From Paragonimus skrjabini miyazakii (taxonomy: Eukaryota > Platyhelminthes > Trematoda > Plagiorchiida > Troglotrematidae), in assembly GCA_014338405.1 (NCBI GenBank), contig JTDE01000125.1:204479-268478 (forward strand): a DNA stretch of 64,000 bases, read 5' to 3'. The notes beneath the pieces were generated by a model. It was not told where the DNA came from. It ran no database searches and was given only the letters and a program-made list of their open reading frames with translations. A program made the position numbers and the translations under genes. Shown piece after piece: positions 43,801 to 58,800 of the stretch. Every line of letters begins with the position of its first letter. The first letter of the stretch is position 1.

Positions 43801-46800
43801 ACTAGTGATCATAGGTTTTACTATGATCTTCACAGCTTAATGTCCGAGAGCCATTAGTAACAGGATAGTGTGGAGAGTTTTACACTTGGCTCTTGCAGAA
43901 ATGGATATATATGACCTTTTACGAAAAAAGATCATACGAAGGTCATTCAAAAACTTCCAGACATGAACGGAATCGGCGGTGTCGTTCTTCATAGTAGCAC
44001 TGGTAGCTCAACACTCGTGAGACCAAAATGAGGATTGCAAACACTTTTATATTGTACACAGAACTCGCCGAAGATACTTCTTATCTAAATAAATCGTCAG
44101 GTCGTGATTAGGTCTAACCAGAAGTACTTCTTAGCCACACAATGCCAGTTTTTTGATCTCCATTATTGGGATTTCGGACCTCTGTATTTTATGTTGCAAA
44201 AGAACTCAACAGAATGACCTCTCCCTTATTGTGATCTCATAAACACCATGAATTCACAGCATTTGTGGTGTTGGTTCCAAGCATAGAATCCTTGCTAAAA
44301 TGCGACAATTCAACCTCTGTCTACAGGACCGATCAGACGTACTTCTTTAAACTAGCAGTTGGGATGAATATGTTCCTTATGAGTGTACAACCATCGCATA
44401 CAGTCTGCTTTTCTATTTTTAACTCTGGTTAAAACCTACCCACGACCTGAACAGTACGCTCATCCAAGTGTGTTATACTAAATTCTGAGGAATTGTAAAA
44501 TTTAAGCGTCAAAATACCATAAAACTCACGTCTAGAAATTCCGTACTGCAAAGTTAGAAGATGGTCAAAATTGACCCATTTGTTACTTTCTTCAGTTGGA
44601 ATAGGGTGATTTTGATTTACAAATCACTCACTTTTGATCGTAGCCTTCCCGTTTATGTAAACTTTTCAGTCAGCCTCTTTTATGCAGAAGCACTATACTC
44701 AAAGTTCTCTGTTGTTAAAGCTCGTCATTATTGCATATCCTACCTACGGCCGGAAGCAGAACTCCGACTACACTTTCATGGGGCAATCGTGTTGATCACA
44801 GGGCAATAGAACTCAAGTTAGGCTATGGTCGAATATGAGTGATATTCAAATTAAAATTAACCAAATCACCGGCCACTCATGAGCAATTTAAATATTGTAG
44901 TCTAATGACACACGATACTTCTTTGTTTCATACATCCCCATCAGCCGCAAACATGCAACTAACATGACAACTAGTAAACGTTTGAAAGTGCAGATCGATC
45001 TGGAATATTTGTGACACTCACAACCAGTCTTAACGACTGATGTTGATTCGAACAGACAAACAAGTAGTAGTATGTATTGTTTGATCTTTCTACAAGCTGA
45101 TTTCTCGGCATAATTTCATGTGCATACAATGAAGCTCAAAATTACAATATAAACGAAAAATCACCTTCTATGCAAAACATCTTTTTCTGACAGGAAGACC
45201 AGGAATTATCACGGTAGTGTTAATCCATCGGATAAATCTTCTTGGACATTTGACGCCGGCTATAATCATTTGATAGTCATTGTCTTAGCATTGTTAACTA
45301 ACCATCCTTTCGGGCGTATACAAATATTTTCGAACGTTGAAGGGTTTTCAGTGTTCGAGAACCCAATGTACATTAGAGCAAGCCCGTGCACTGTATTGAA
45401 GTTCATTAATGACCTTCTGAACTGAAGCATCCTCTGTGTCTATGTACAATGAGTTTTCACTGTAACTCCCGAAGAACTTGCGTCACCCAGTCCGATAGAT
45501 TTGTCATAGGCTGTTCTCTATTCCCAATTCGCGACGGTAGGTGCCTTCATGTCCCACGTATACAAATCACCAAAGGCATCGACTATCAGACATATTTTGG
45601 CGACATCCTTATAATCGCCAACGACCAAGGATAGATCGATGACTTGATGGAAAAGCGGAATTGTTGGCATCGGAACTTATGTTTCACGAACCAACTGTAG
45701 ATAGTAGGTTAACTTTACCATTTATTTCAGACTTAACAAGGTTTGTAGATCAGTGCGGAAGTTACAAGCATTTGCTCTCTAGGTAATAACTCATAGTTCG
45801 ACATCAACAAAGTTCAGCATCTGCGTGGTCTATAGTGTGGACGAGTTTCACCGGGTACGCAATTCCGATGAGTGGCAACAATCACAAAACTAGACGTGTA
45901 CTTCTGCTGACTTTTGACCAATAAACTCACGCGGTTTCTGCCTGTTAAATAAGTGTCTATCGTTTGAAGTGGTCTAATCCAGCACAGCCTAGCCTATCAG
46001 ACATCTAATTGAATAGAGTAGTGCTTATGATAAAATCGTTTGGTCTTTCTTCAGTACAGACGGAGAGTGGTATGAATGCTGTTCTATGGAACCAAGGAAA
46101 TCTGTAATAGTGACAAAACATTTTAAAAATGCCGCATTTTACAAATGCGTTTTCAGTAAACCGCTATCTGCAATGTTTCACAGGACAATTTGGCATACTA
46201 CTGGCCAATCTTCTAGCCATCTGTGCAGCCTAACATAAAACAATTTATTTACTGAATTTCTTTCCTTGTACGGTAAATAGATGATTACTTCCTGTTATGC
46301 AACGAGCCTCCTACCCACCAAAAACTGTCATAAGTTTCGACGCTATCACATATTTTCCTTCCGTGGATCAGTCGTGTCGCGCCATTTTTAAACTTTACCG
46401 CACTGCTGTGAAGTCGTGTTACATTAATACTAAATGATGTGCGCTGTACCTGAGCTTTGTAGCTTCATTGATGAGGCGGATCGCTTAAGTCCAAGCCAAT
46501 ATGGTTAGTATGTCTAAAACCAGTTTTACTAACCTACAATGTATGCATATGTTACAGGTAAATTTTATACCGTAACGATTTATCCTGTGAATGTGGACTG
46601 GTGGACAAAATGGACAGAGTGGCTTAATGTGCTCAATCTGCAAGATTCACATTTACTAGTTATAAATACAAGAGTAGTGAAGTGGGTGATATTAAACGTT
46701 ATGATATTACATGTGTTCACGAAAATTCACATAAGTGATCATCACTGAAACTGCAATAACGAACGACAACAAACTGATACACTAGATTCTCTGAATAAGA

Positions 46801-49800
46801 TAGGGTGTAAGTTGTTAGACATCTAGCCAGCTAGCACATCCGCATAAGTCATATAACAGACAAATGGAAAACGCGTTCTAATCGAACGAATATGTGACGA
46901 AACAAATGTAACTGGAACAGCACTGACAATGTGGTTAGACATTCTCCATCAGTCCCCCAAAATGAAGGCATTATATGTTACTGACATATCTGAGTCTTAC
47001 AGGTTGGGATGAGAAAAATATCGCGCCCGTTTTCTCTACTAGTTTCCTGGTACGTGACTCGGCCAAAATGCTTACATGCATTAGTCTAGACACACAGAAT
47101 ATAGTGGTTTGAAAGTTAGTGACAAGTCTCAGAAACGAGACTAAAAAGCTGAGAACAGTCAACTGCACGACCAACAACTGATGTTACGAAACTTAGAAAC
47201 TGCTCCATCTGATTAAGTAGGGAGGGCAAAACCTGTGGAATGTCAAAGTTGTGAGTTACCTACAATAAAACTGCATCAACATGAACAGTTGTACACGCAT
47301 TGCCAGATTAGGGTTAAGATTACGGGACCATGGCATTGCAGAGTAATATAGAAATTCGTAACAGCTTTGTCGATAGGAAACTCGTTACGCAAAGGGGTGA
47401 CAGCAACGCATCTATAAAACAATATAATGTCCAGATCGGTGCGCGGCCCTGTTGTTCACAATCTTGAGAGAGGGTAAAGTGGCATCATTGCAACTGTCAT
47501 ATTGCATGGAAATCTTCCATTGTACGTCACATTGCCAAAATGAGTCACATCACTGATCGTCCTTCGACGTTCACAGTCACTTACACACACCGGAACAAAC
47601 GCTGAGCATAAGATGATCAAACACTGACTATCAAACGATTATATCCATCTTCATATGTTCTCGGTTATTGAATTATAGCATCTTGGCACTGACTGTATAC
47701 CTAAATAGGACACCTCGAATTAACAACAGTTTTCAGATTATTTGGTACTTAAGATTTCTACGGTATTTGCATATCATCTTGCACATCGTGTAACAAACTG
47801 CTGCTTCTGTTTCTTTTAAAGTTTATGAATCGCTTACTTCAGAAATGGAAGCGTTTTTTCAGTCACCAAGTGGTTGGCAATGTCTGACACTCACAGGGTC
47901 AGGTGTTTGTTTGAATAACAAAAGGCGCCAGAGTTCCAAAATCAGCATGTATGTCTGCTAGTGACGGCAACACTTAAATTGCCCTCACTGTCACTAACTG
48001 GCCCTACCGGGCCCCTCGCAAAACTTAGACGGACTCAGCTGTTGACAAGTTAACAAGATGTTGACCTACTATGGGCTTCCATCTCTGAGGTGAGAGTCAG
48101 TGTCATACAAATAGACTGAATGATACCATCAGAAATATACAGAAAAATGTCTTAATTGATATACACTGGAAGCCTGCATTCATAATGGTGGTTTTCCACG
48201 AAAGGTTAAACGCTCCATGATCTTCGTCAGAACCTTCTCAGTAATTTTACAATAAATGAACTTCGAGTGTACTTTGCTGAACATTGTTCTCTGAGTTTGC
48301 TAATCCGTCGAAACGATGGAAAAAATTCTAATGAGTAGCATATAATGAATAAATCTGTCATCACTGAAGACAAACTTGCAAAAAGGAGTTAATTTTCCCA
48401 TAATTACTATGAGAACGCTTACGCCTACTGGTTGCTGACCGCTAATCTCTTAATCCTACGCCTACAGGCTTTTCAATCGAAGGACCCAGTGAAGCGCGCA
48501 TTGATTGCACAGACAATGGTGATGGATCGGCCACCGTTGCTTACTGGCCTACAGCCCCTGGTGAATATGCAGTGCATATTTTGTGCAACGATGAAAACAT
48601 TCCTAAATCCCCTTTCATGGTACCTATCGACCCGGATATGGGTAAATGCGATCCGGAACGGGTGAGTTTTCTACATAAGTAACGTCGGAAACACCTCCTT
48701 AATACATGGTTTGAACAAAATCAATCGAAACGTTTGTTTTATCCGCTTGGTGTTCAAGGTGAAAGTTCATGGCCCTGGGGTGATGCCCACCGGAAATGTG
48801 GCCGGCGAGCCAACAGAATTCACAGTGGATATTCGAGACGCTGGCGGTCCAGCACCACTTACGGTCGAATGTCGGGACAATGAAGGGGAACCCGTGGCTC
48901 TTAAAGTTCGTGACAATGGAGATGGAACCTACACATGCAGTTACACACCTAAGGTCCCAAGGAAGCACACAATATTGGTGTCTTATGGAACTGTTAATGT
49001 ACCTCGTAGCCCATTCCGAGTGAGTCTGCCATTCTGGCCTAGAGTCCGCTACTTTTATTTCCAGTCATAACGTCAAACTTTAAACTTCAATTTCATAAAG
49101 TTAGAATTGCTTTAGATTACAATCGTACGGTTATTTTGAGTTTATTTCCATACCCGGACTGGTTACAGTTCATTCCGGACCTCCACAGCAACCTGTTCAA
49201 TTTTAATGTTTTTAGCCTAAACGGAGAGATGAACATAGAAAAACTGTTACATTTGTGAAAACCACAGCTTACAAACACACATATGTAGCAATTCCAGACC
49301 GTCATCATGTCACAGTAGCACCACTTTTTAATAACTATCGTCAACTGTCAATTTAACTATGTTGATTAAAATGCCTCCTACATTATGTTGGCAAGTGATA
49401 AGCAATGTTCTGAATCATTCACAGAAGGCTTGCTCAAACCGGTGTCTGCGCAGCCTATAATGACACCAAAATTGTTCTCGTCACGCGGTCCGTTTAGGCC
49501 TTGAGTTCATAAAATGTTACTTCTATATCGCTGTACAAATTATTTATACAATGGAATTTGCAACACAGGAGATGTTTCAGTTACTAACTGTCTGAACGCT
49601 TTTTGTTTCTCCTATACAATGTTTGGTTTTTACTGGTACATTTTGGGTAAATCTGTAACCAGTAATTGATAATAGGTTTCATTACGTGATCTTTCCCAAC
49701 TAACAGTAACATCAAGAATGAGGATACAGGTGCGAACGTATGTTCTTGAGAACTCAACTCCAAACGGATAAAATTATATATCATCTTTGATAAGTAGCAG

Positions 49801-52800
49801 AGTGTTCTGGTTGGCAACGTACGGTATTTCTCCCGATTGAACGCAAATTCCACACTCACACAGACGTTTTACCCAGTTCCTTTAAGAATAAACACCACAC
49901 TCAGGTTTCGCTTTGTTAGAGCTCGTTGATGGTGCATATCCTTGCCACGGTTGGGATTAGAACTCTGGCCACGCTCTTGTGCGGTAACATAGCCAACCAC
50001 TGCACCAGTGACCGTCCATTAGGAATAGCCAAATATTAATACACAACTGCTCGGCAGCATGTGAATCAATCTCAGGATGTTCGACTCCTCGAGAGGAGAC
50101 AAAGTAGCTGTCTTATTAAATGTTATAGACAGGGACGGTAGCATTAGACCGCAATGTCAAGCTGACTAAGTAGAGAGATGTAGAGTCAGTCAGTTGTCTG
50201 TTAGCTGGAAGGACTGTGATCGATGCATTACGTCAGGCTGGTTTGTTATTTGGACAAATCCAATTGCCTATTGTTTTTTTATTTGTGACCAGCGTCAACA
50301 TACATCTGGAACAAACCAATTTTTGGCGCCGTATCCAATTAAAAAACCCGATTATTGTAATCGCCTTATGATTACAAATCGCCGTCGTTCTTCCAGTTCT
50401 TGGTTAATTGTTTGGCACACGTGAACCCTTCGCAAGTGTTGACTAATGTAGGTCTATTGCTTGTTTTTGACCAGGTGGATGGAAACAGTGGTGTTGACTA
50501 ATTAGGTCTCCCTAGGCGCCAGCCAACTTTAGTGGTATTCACTACTTTGTTGTGAATGATGTCGCCAATCCAGGCTCAATAATAACAATCAAACCTGCAT
50601 ACAATTTGAAGCGACAGTCTGTCCTCGATAGAAGCAACTTGATTGGGTGGTGAATGGCAAAAGGAATTTAGCTATCATGTTTATCTGTTCAGGGACATGC
50701 TGTACGTTACCACTAAAGTTGACACCGCAATATTCATCCCCAAATTTTAACTTATTCCGTCAAATAGTCGCAAAACCTATCAGGTGTATATATTCCTATA
50801 CTGATTCAAAACCCACAACATGATAATCGCAATTAACGCATTATATGCGGACTCAGGTATAATATTGTACGGTTAACACACTTCCCAATGATGTCTGATC
50901 AGGTAAATCATTCCTATTAGGCGACTTCCGCTCCATTCAACAAATTGTAAGTTGTTATTTCCTTGTAACCTTTTGGCACCAAACCAGCTTGCCCGTCTTT
51001 CCCAGATAGAGGATGTATTTTAAAATCTTATGGGCTATCTGGTCAACTGTAACCACAAGTAGTCATAGTGACTGTAGCTGTTCAGTTTTGTGTTCTTCAC
51101 TTAGTTTATGCATGCCATCCGGTTTCCTGTTTCAGGTGGACGTGGCTGAGCCCAGCCAACCTGGTCGGGTGCGTGTGTTTGGTCCCGGTGTGGAGAGTGT
51201 GGTACGCGGGGAACCGACTCACTTCATTGTGGACTGCAAGCAGGCTGGTCAAGGTCAGTGTGTGTGTGGGAGAGAGTCAGTGACCACTAAGCTAGTCAAT
51301 CTGATTCGATTGAAATGTATGTTTTGGGCTACATATCGATCAGTCAACTGAGTAAAGCTGTTATCAAGGATTGAGTATCATATTTATAAACAAGTACACT
51401 CCTTGACAAACCTATAGTGATACCCTATTTTGAGTAGATTTCATTTAACATACCACTTACAGTACTAATCTACTTCTCTGCGTTAGTCGAAGCGAGTGTT
51501 CTGACTCTCGTGAAAACATGTTTGACGTGCGTATATTGTAATATGAAATAGTACGCAACTACAAGTATGAGGGTCATCAAGGAAGCGATACTCCCTGGTT
51601 GTGTAACGTTGTGTGATGCTCAACGAGTTGATGACATTGACAGCACCGTCAAACGAAAACAAATCGTCCGTACACTATGAGATGTTCATTGACCGATTAA
51701 CAGCGTTTGACCACTCTTACAACAGACAACCAGTGTATGGTAATAGTGCCAAGCTGGAAACGAAAAAAAAGATTGTACCCGAAAGATGGTCAGTCGTATC
51801 ACCTGAGACATCCGGTCTCAATGAAATGTATCTCACAAGGCAAGCTGCAACATGTACTCTTGATTCGGAACATCCATTCGCATACACGTTAGGATGACTA
51901 AAGGCCAACTCATTAGGTTTTCTGCATCATACAAGCTTCTTGAAAAGGTATATTAGTTCATCGCGAATGTTTTAATCACTTCCATCATAAATGATCGCAG
52001 ATAAACCTCAAGGACACTTCGTGGATGTTAGCAGTTTACACATCACACGAACTGTGCACTTTTAGCAGGGGTATTGCAACTTCACCTGCCTGCAGCCACA
52101 AGACTGTCTACGACCGCGTGATAATCAGAAGGTCAACCATCAGTAAATAACACCCAAGGGTTAAACAGTGCTGTGAGGCAGAAGTCGAATCGTTCTTGTA
52201 ATTTCACAAGACTAACTTAGCACGGATAGAAAATGAGAAGGTTGTGACATCTAGGCAAATAATTTTGAGTTTATACTAGTTTCTATTTCGGAATCGGGTT
52301 TACAGCATTTTAGTTGAATGCGTAGAATTGTCCGACCAACGACCAGAAATGCATGCGTGCTACGATAGTTATGTACAATCTACTTCATTCTCCGGGGTTC
52401 ACTACTGAGTCTCAGAGGTAACAGGCTGGAAGATTAGACAACAGATACCAGTTGAAACTGTACGTCGTTTTTCTTGAATCAATAAGTTGAAAACCGGATG
52501 TTTTAATGACAAAATAAGCCAATCTAGATGGACCGGTTGCCAGAGGTAGACCGGGCACATTCTGCAGAAGCTTAAAGTACTTTTGAAACAGCTAACCAGT
52601 TATACCGTTTCATTGGCCCGTTGAGGTACATTTTCAGTGACTGACTTGAACGAACCAGCTATCTTGAATGAAAGTCACAATCAACCTTGCACAGTTTGTT
52701 GCTACCATCAAGTAAGCTACAAATGCATTAGCCTGTCACTTTTCAACAAGATAACGAGGCCCAATTTTCCTGGAGTTCAAGTTTCAAGATTGTTTGCGTA

Positions 52801-55800
52801 TAGTCTCGATCACTGGAATAATGAATGCACAAGTGTACACAAATATCACAAATTGAGGTAAATGGTTTAAACTGAAGGAAGGACGAAAACAAGAAGTGCC
52901 TTCTGTGAATCACGTATCACAAGATTGCCCAGTAGATGTAATAAAGTTTCCAATCGACAATGAAGAAATAAAACTTGCCAGCTCCTCATCGACAAGAAGC
53001 CATATCAGTGGTCCTTATAGTCCTGTCAAGATAACCTTTATAAAACCATGAGTAAACCATTATTACGAAATTTGACGGTATATTTCTGTGGATATTTTGA
53101 TTATTAATTACTTTGGATACTAAAGTCCGAAAAGTCAAGGTGTTCAGATAGTTTTGTCTGAGTATGTGATAAAGTCAAATCTCAATAGGTACCATCTTTA
53201 GTATCATTCTCCAGTAGCTTTCGCTTTGCTAATGAATGACTAAAAATTTACAGAGAACTTGTGATATTCAAAGACCGTTTCTATATATTTTGAAAAGACT
53301 GTCACTGTTCACTGCAATCCCTGTGCAAAAGACAAAACTATAGTGGTTCTCATCAGGTCCACTAATGGATGCTAATCTTGTTCTGCCAATTTTGCCGAAC
53401 TAAGAAACCATATTCGAAACTTAGATAGCTGGTTCGCGGATTGAAACAAATGGATGATCTACCCGCATTGAATATTTCAGTCAATCAAATCCTAATTCGA
53501 ATTCCTACGTACTAGTAATGTTCTTATTTGGACTGTAAGAGATTTAACCGGTATCGTCCAGTAGTAGGACTCGACGTTTTAACTAGAACAGAGGATAACT
53601 CACCAACACCACACCCCATTTACGTTGGGTAACCAATGACTGACAGGATGATTGTGGCCTGGTCACTTTGTTGTCTGCCCACCTAATTGGGATTATGGCT
53701 ATAAAGTTCACTTCATCAAGGTCGAATATGTATGAAAGTTACCCAATTGACAACGAGGTTGGCTTCAACCGAAACTCTTTACTTCCAAATTGTTTGTGGT
53801 CAAGTCGTGTTAGGTCGAAATAGGTAAAGGAACCCAACCGGAAAATAGAAAACAGAACTTTTAAAAGTATCTCGGAGATTTGGTTCATGTATCGCCTGTA
53901 ACTACAGCGAAACTAACTAAATCAGCATGTAGTAGACAGTCATAACAACAATGTTGTACAACGACAGTCAGAAAGAACGAGACTCGAAATCAGACTTCCA
54001 AATAATGTCAAAAGAAGCAGATGGAGAGAGATAGATTAAGAGATAACATGGTCGTTAAGTCGTGTGAAGTGTACAGAAGGTTAATATTTACTCGATAAAA
54101 TTAAGGCTCCCAACAAAGCTATTGGTAAAAGAGGAATCCTTACTGATCAATGGAAGTTGTCAGAAACGAAACAAATCTACAAGGTAAGAGATAACATGTT
54201 AACCATTAGTTTCTGTATGCACGGGACTAGTGTGGTCGACGAAACGTAACAACCACAGGAAGCCTCGGATCTTACTTCTCGAACGATAGATGATATGAAA
54301 AGCGTCGGCGCCATAAACCCTATGATCCGTATCGCCTAAGTGTTTCTTTATAACACTTCGGACGATATCGTTTCCTAAGTACATGGTCATTTCGGAATGC
54401 ATTCTTTGATTGGGGTCTCCGATTGGTTCAGTGTGCAACCAGTGTACTCACATCTACAAGTACAAACGAAATCACATATTACATTTGATTAGACAATCAA
54501 GGTGACTGGGCTGTTCCTCACCGTAATCGGCAGCTAGGTAATTTCATCAATGTTGTAAGTTCGTCTGGTTAATTGAATAAAGTTACACATTTTTCCGTGT
54601 AACAGTCCTCAAAGAAACGGGATGTTGTCTGTTTAAGTAGATTTAAAAGATGTATACAGCTGTCTTAGAACTCGTGGGGTTCAACCCGGAAGAAGTGCTT
54701 CACGCCCCCTTCGATCAATTTCAGCATGGGAATATACTACCTGTTTCACAAGTTATGCACAATCGGTTACCAGTATCCTCCCTAACGATTAAAAAAACTT
54801 CAAAAGTGTGTTCGGTAAGTTAGGCAAACTAGTTTCATACCGAGCAACCTTTGGTCCTTCACATTTCATAGGTGAAACATTTTCTGTTTTCGTTTTCCTG
54901 CTTGAGGGGTAGATTAGGTACACCGATAATCCTGACTAAAGTCCCAGTTTTTTGTATTGAGTAAAATTGCAAATGATAAGTATCAGTCTCCTCTACGCGG
55001 CTGTTCATGCACCGTCCATCATCCAACTCTCGTGTCGATGCGGATTAGGAATATCGAAGCTTTATTGTTAACCGGGGTGCGGGCGCTTGAGCAGGTGAAA
55101 ACATCTTAGTTGTATAAATGAATCAATTAACCAGCAAAACCGGATAGTTTCAGTTGTCCAGATATACCCGCAGATTTCATCAAAAGTCGAAAGATGGTAA
55201 ACAAGCTGGTTTTCGGTGTCATCTTCAAGCCAAATACAACACAATAAACATTAAATTAGGTGTTAAGTCATGATTTTGTGGAATTTAATACAGTGTGGAT
55301 CTAATGTCAGTTTGGGATTACGGACATAATTACTGTGGTGCCGTGTTGAGTGTTCCAACGACGGCAGGCCACGGTAACTTCAGCGCTTGAACAAAAGACT
55401 TTTGCGCTCACAGATTACGGTTTCGCAGCCGGATTCCGACCGCCTCTGCAGCAGCCAAGATGCGCCATTTCACACTTCTGGTGTGAACACGTGTAACACG
55501 GTAGATCGGTTTGAATGCGACATCCACATTGGCTCTGTGCCCGTATCAATTAGGCGGGCCAAAATTGCGCTGGAAATCTTTCGTTGTCCAGTTGTCAGCC
55601 AAGCTAGATGGTGTTCGCGTATTCTCTCCGACAAACGCCTTGTTGTGCGATAAATGTAACCTGCCCCACAGGAGCAAGCGAATGAGTAAATACGAAACGA
55701 TGTAGCACTACTGGGCACTGCATCTTTGAGTTTAAGGCGTACAGCTGGCTTAGAGCTGAACAGATTGATGTCGTCTTAGGATGTCCAATAATCTCATAAG

Positions 55801-58800
55801 GTTACAAACTTTTCAAGAGAGGCATGATAAGAAAACGGCTTAAGATAAAGTGTTTCACACTAACAACAATCGCAAGTTCCCTTTACCTTATTCGCCTACT
55901 TATAGCTGTGAATTTGCATGTTTGTTTGCATGATCCATTTCACGTATATGTGTTGTGTGAGCGCGAGTCTCACTGTTTATGTTTAGTTGTGATGCCTTCG
56001 ATTGACAAGTTGCATTTGTTTCTTCCGATTCACAATGGGTGGCGGCTCTACTGCGTTCACCAGTTACATAGTCTAGCATATGTGGTTAAAAAATCACCAA
56101 ACCTGCAACAGTCAACGTTTGTTGTTTAGAGTGTTCACTATAACAACTTGATAAGTTGGTTGACGAACGTCAGCATAATGCTGTCAAGTTGCAGTCGAGG
56201 AAAGAAAACATTGCCCATTCTACCTACTTTCCATTACGGATAATTTTGAAAGATTGAAGCTGAGAGCAAACTAGATAACTAGACGATAATGGCAAAGAGA
56301 TAGCGCTATGAGTATTTTCAGTTTTCCGAACCAGGCGGTTCAGAAGAGCCGGATTTCCTTCACATAGGCCATCTGTAATGCATGATACAAGTGAACGGTA
56401 TTAGGCGCTTCTCAGCGACCCTAACATGCGTCTGACCACCATAGGAGATATTCACCAACGAAAACCACTCCTCTAATAATGTGACTGCAGATGATCGTGC
56501 AAGTGCATGTGGTTGTTCAACATAAACTGGTTGCAAACTAACTACAACTTTTGTTTGGAGGCGGTCAACCAGTTCATTATATAACATTAGATTATAAATT
56601 ACGCGATGATCAGATAAATGCCCAGCATATGAACACCAGTTGAGGAGGAATATCTATTCTGCGTTGCATAACTAGATAGTTTGATGGATTCGCCAAACAT
56701 AAGGGGATATAAGTGTGAGAATTCCAGGCTGTGGTCAGATTCGAATTATCCATGGGAACCACAGGGCTCTATTTGGCACGTGTCCCACAAGGCAAACTTT
56801 GTCAGTCGCTCTGCTACCCTGGCATGATGACACTACTTGCATGCCGTGTTTATCTGGGACGTTGTGGTGACTAAAAGTTGAGCTCAACTTGGGATCGATC
56901 ACGTCAAACTGGCTAAACCAGGCGGATAAAAAACCGTCGCACTGATAATGTTGTGTGCTACACCAATGACTGAATATGAACGTAGGGAATAAGAGGGTTA
57001 GGAAAGATGTCTTCAAACAAAGAACGCTTAGTTCACTAAACAGTTGATCGTGATCGTCAGCGCAAAAATCATCCAGCACTTTTCATAAGTTAAATGTAGC
57101 TTTGATTCCACTTATTACAAGCACAGTTAATCGGAATGTGATATCAGTTTCTTCGTTACAACATCCCTGGGTTGGTTTATTTCTTCATCTTCCATTGTAT
57201 CAGACTTTAAGTCGGAGGCTCTGGGTCCACCCGCAAGAAAATCATGTATTAATTTATATCAAAGGTTAGACTATTTAATGAGGGTCTCCATATCAGGTCC
57301 TATAGCCCAATCTGTGACATGTTTGCGGACATAGGACGCTGTATGCCGGGACAAGTAATGTGTGTTTGTTGTTAGATCACATAGTAGACATTCAGCCGAA
57401 ATATTTTTAACTTTAATGACATTACGAACGTTTAGCGAAATGTTTTAAGGAAAAAAACTGTACAGTAAATAGTAGAATGCACGTTAAACTTGAACTATAT
57501 TAGATTCGTCATTCATATCCCTTTTTATTTGCAGGTTCAGTCTCCGGTTGGTCACTAAAATACATTCAGCTTTATTCGTCGGTAATTGGCGAGCTGATGG
57601 ATATTTTTATAATAATTGAAAACGTTCACCTTTATAACACTAGACTATGTTCCCTTACACTTAATTGTACTGTTCTGTTGTCAGATTATGGGCCATCTTC
57701 TCGGAAACATGTTTGATTGAATTCAATAGAGCCGAATTTCCTTCTACTTTCTGCATCATTCCGAACCTTGACCAACTTCCATGCCCTCTGTATGACCTCT
57801 ACCGGAAATGATCTACATCAGTCAAAAACTGCACTTGCTCTGCTTGATTTAAGCTCTTGATCTCTATTATCAGTCCACTTATCATTCAGGCTAACAGATC
57901 AAAACATGTGCTAATCATTCTGTGACTGTTCAGTATGTTTACTATAGGCCTGTGATTAAAGATTTATCAAAGTTCTAATTTAATCTGAGCCAAAGATTAA
58001 CCGATTTACTTAAGGATAAATTAGTTCCTTCGAATATCACGGCTACCATAGTTTTAGTAACTGTAGTATGATCCTTCTGATGCTTGTTTGCTAAACTGTG
58101 CCAGTTACCAAATAGGAGATTCGTTGTATGAATCGGTCACTTCCAACGTTTTATGAATCTACAGCATTTCGAGTTATCTGTGTGCTCTTGCCTGATTGGT
58201 TTAGGTCATACAGTCAGATTGTCCCTCTTGTTGCAACTTCCATGCATTCTGAGTTTGTCCCTATTAAATGCCCATGTTTTTCGTAAGTTCCTAAGTAGAG
58301 ATTGTAGATAGTTTTTCTTCAGCTAGGCTATACTATTAACAGACCGGAAACTTGCTTTCTCAGGTGACCAGAGGTAGCTACCGGAAGGTCGTGTATTCAA
58401 CCATACAAAGGTTGATGAGGCCAGACCGATTACTATCACTCTCACCAATCAATCGTCAGTATGTGTTCACATACAAATTATGTGTGCCTGTGATGCTCAT
58501 AGGAGCATCAAGTAGCAAGGGGAACTGAACGGCACTCCACGTGATATGCAGCTCACGTATTGTTTAGTGGAAAACACAGTAGGCTAGTTATCAGTTTCTT
58601 ATTACCGTAGGTTCCTATAATACACATACATTAAAAGTGTGGTGAAACAACGTTAACTGGATCAGCAACTAATGTTGAGTTACTGATGAGTAGTAGGGGA
58701 TTTTGATTTGCATATAGATCGAACATCACCCACAACTGATCGCAGCTGTCGCATTCCCATAGACTTTCCAGTCGGCCCCTTTCGAAAAGGAGCACTAGAC

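Larger units (their letters stand above)
40908..48467 (+). other. FLN: Filamin intron within R4 (7560 bases)
   Basis: A phase-1 intron containing a possible element remnant (40985-41115) and the SINE-like copies at 44605-44875. A 124-codon minus-strand frame at 42965-43339 is unrecognised. Confidence 0.9.

Noticed and set aside
58366..58430. tRNA-like stretch with CCAGAGGTAGCTACCGG and GTATTCAACC
   Set aside because: Box B is poor and no cloverleaf forms; too weak to call.
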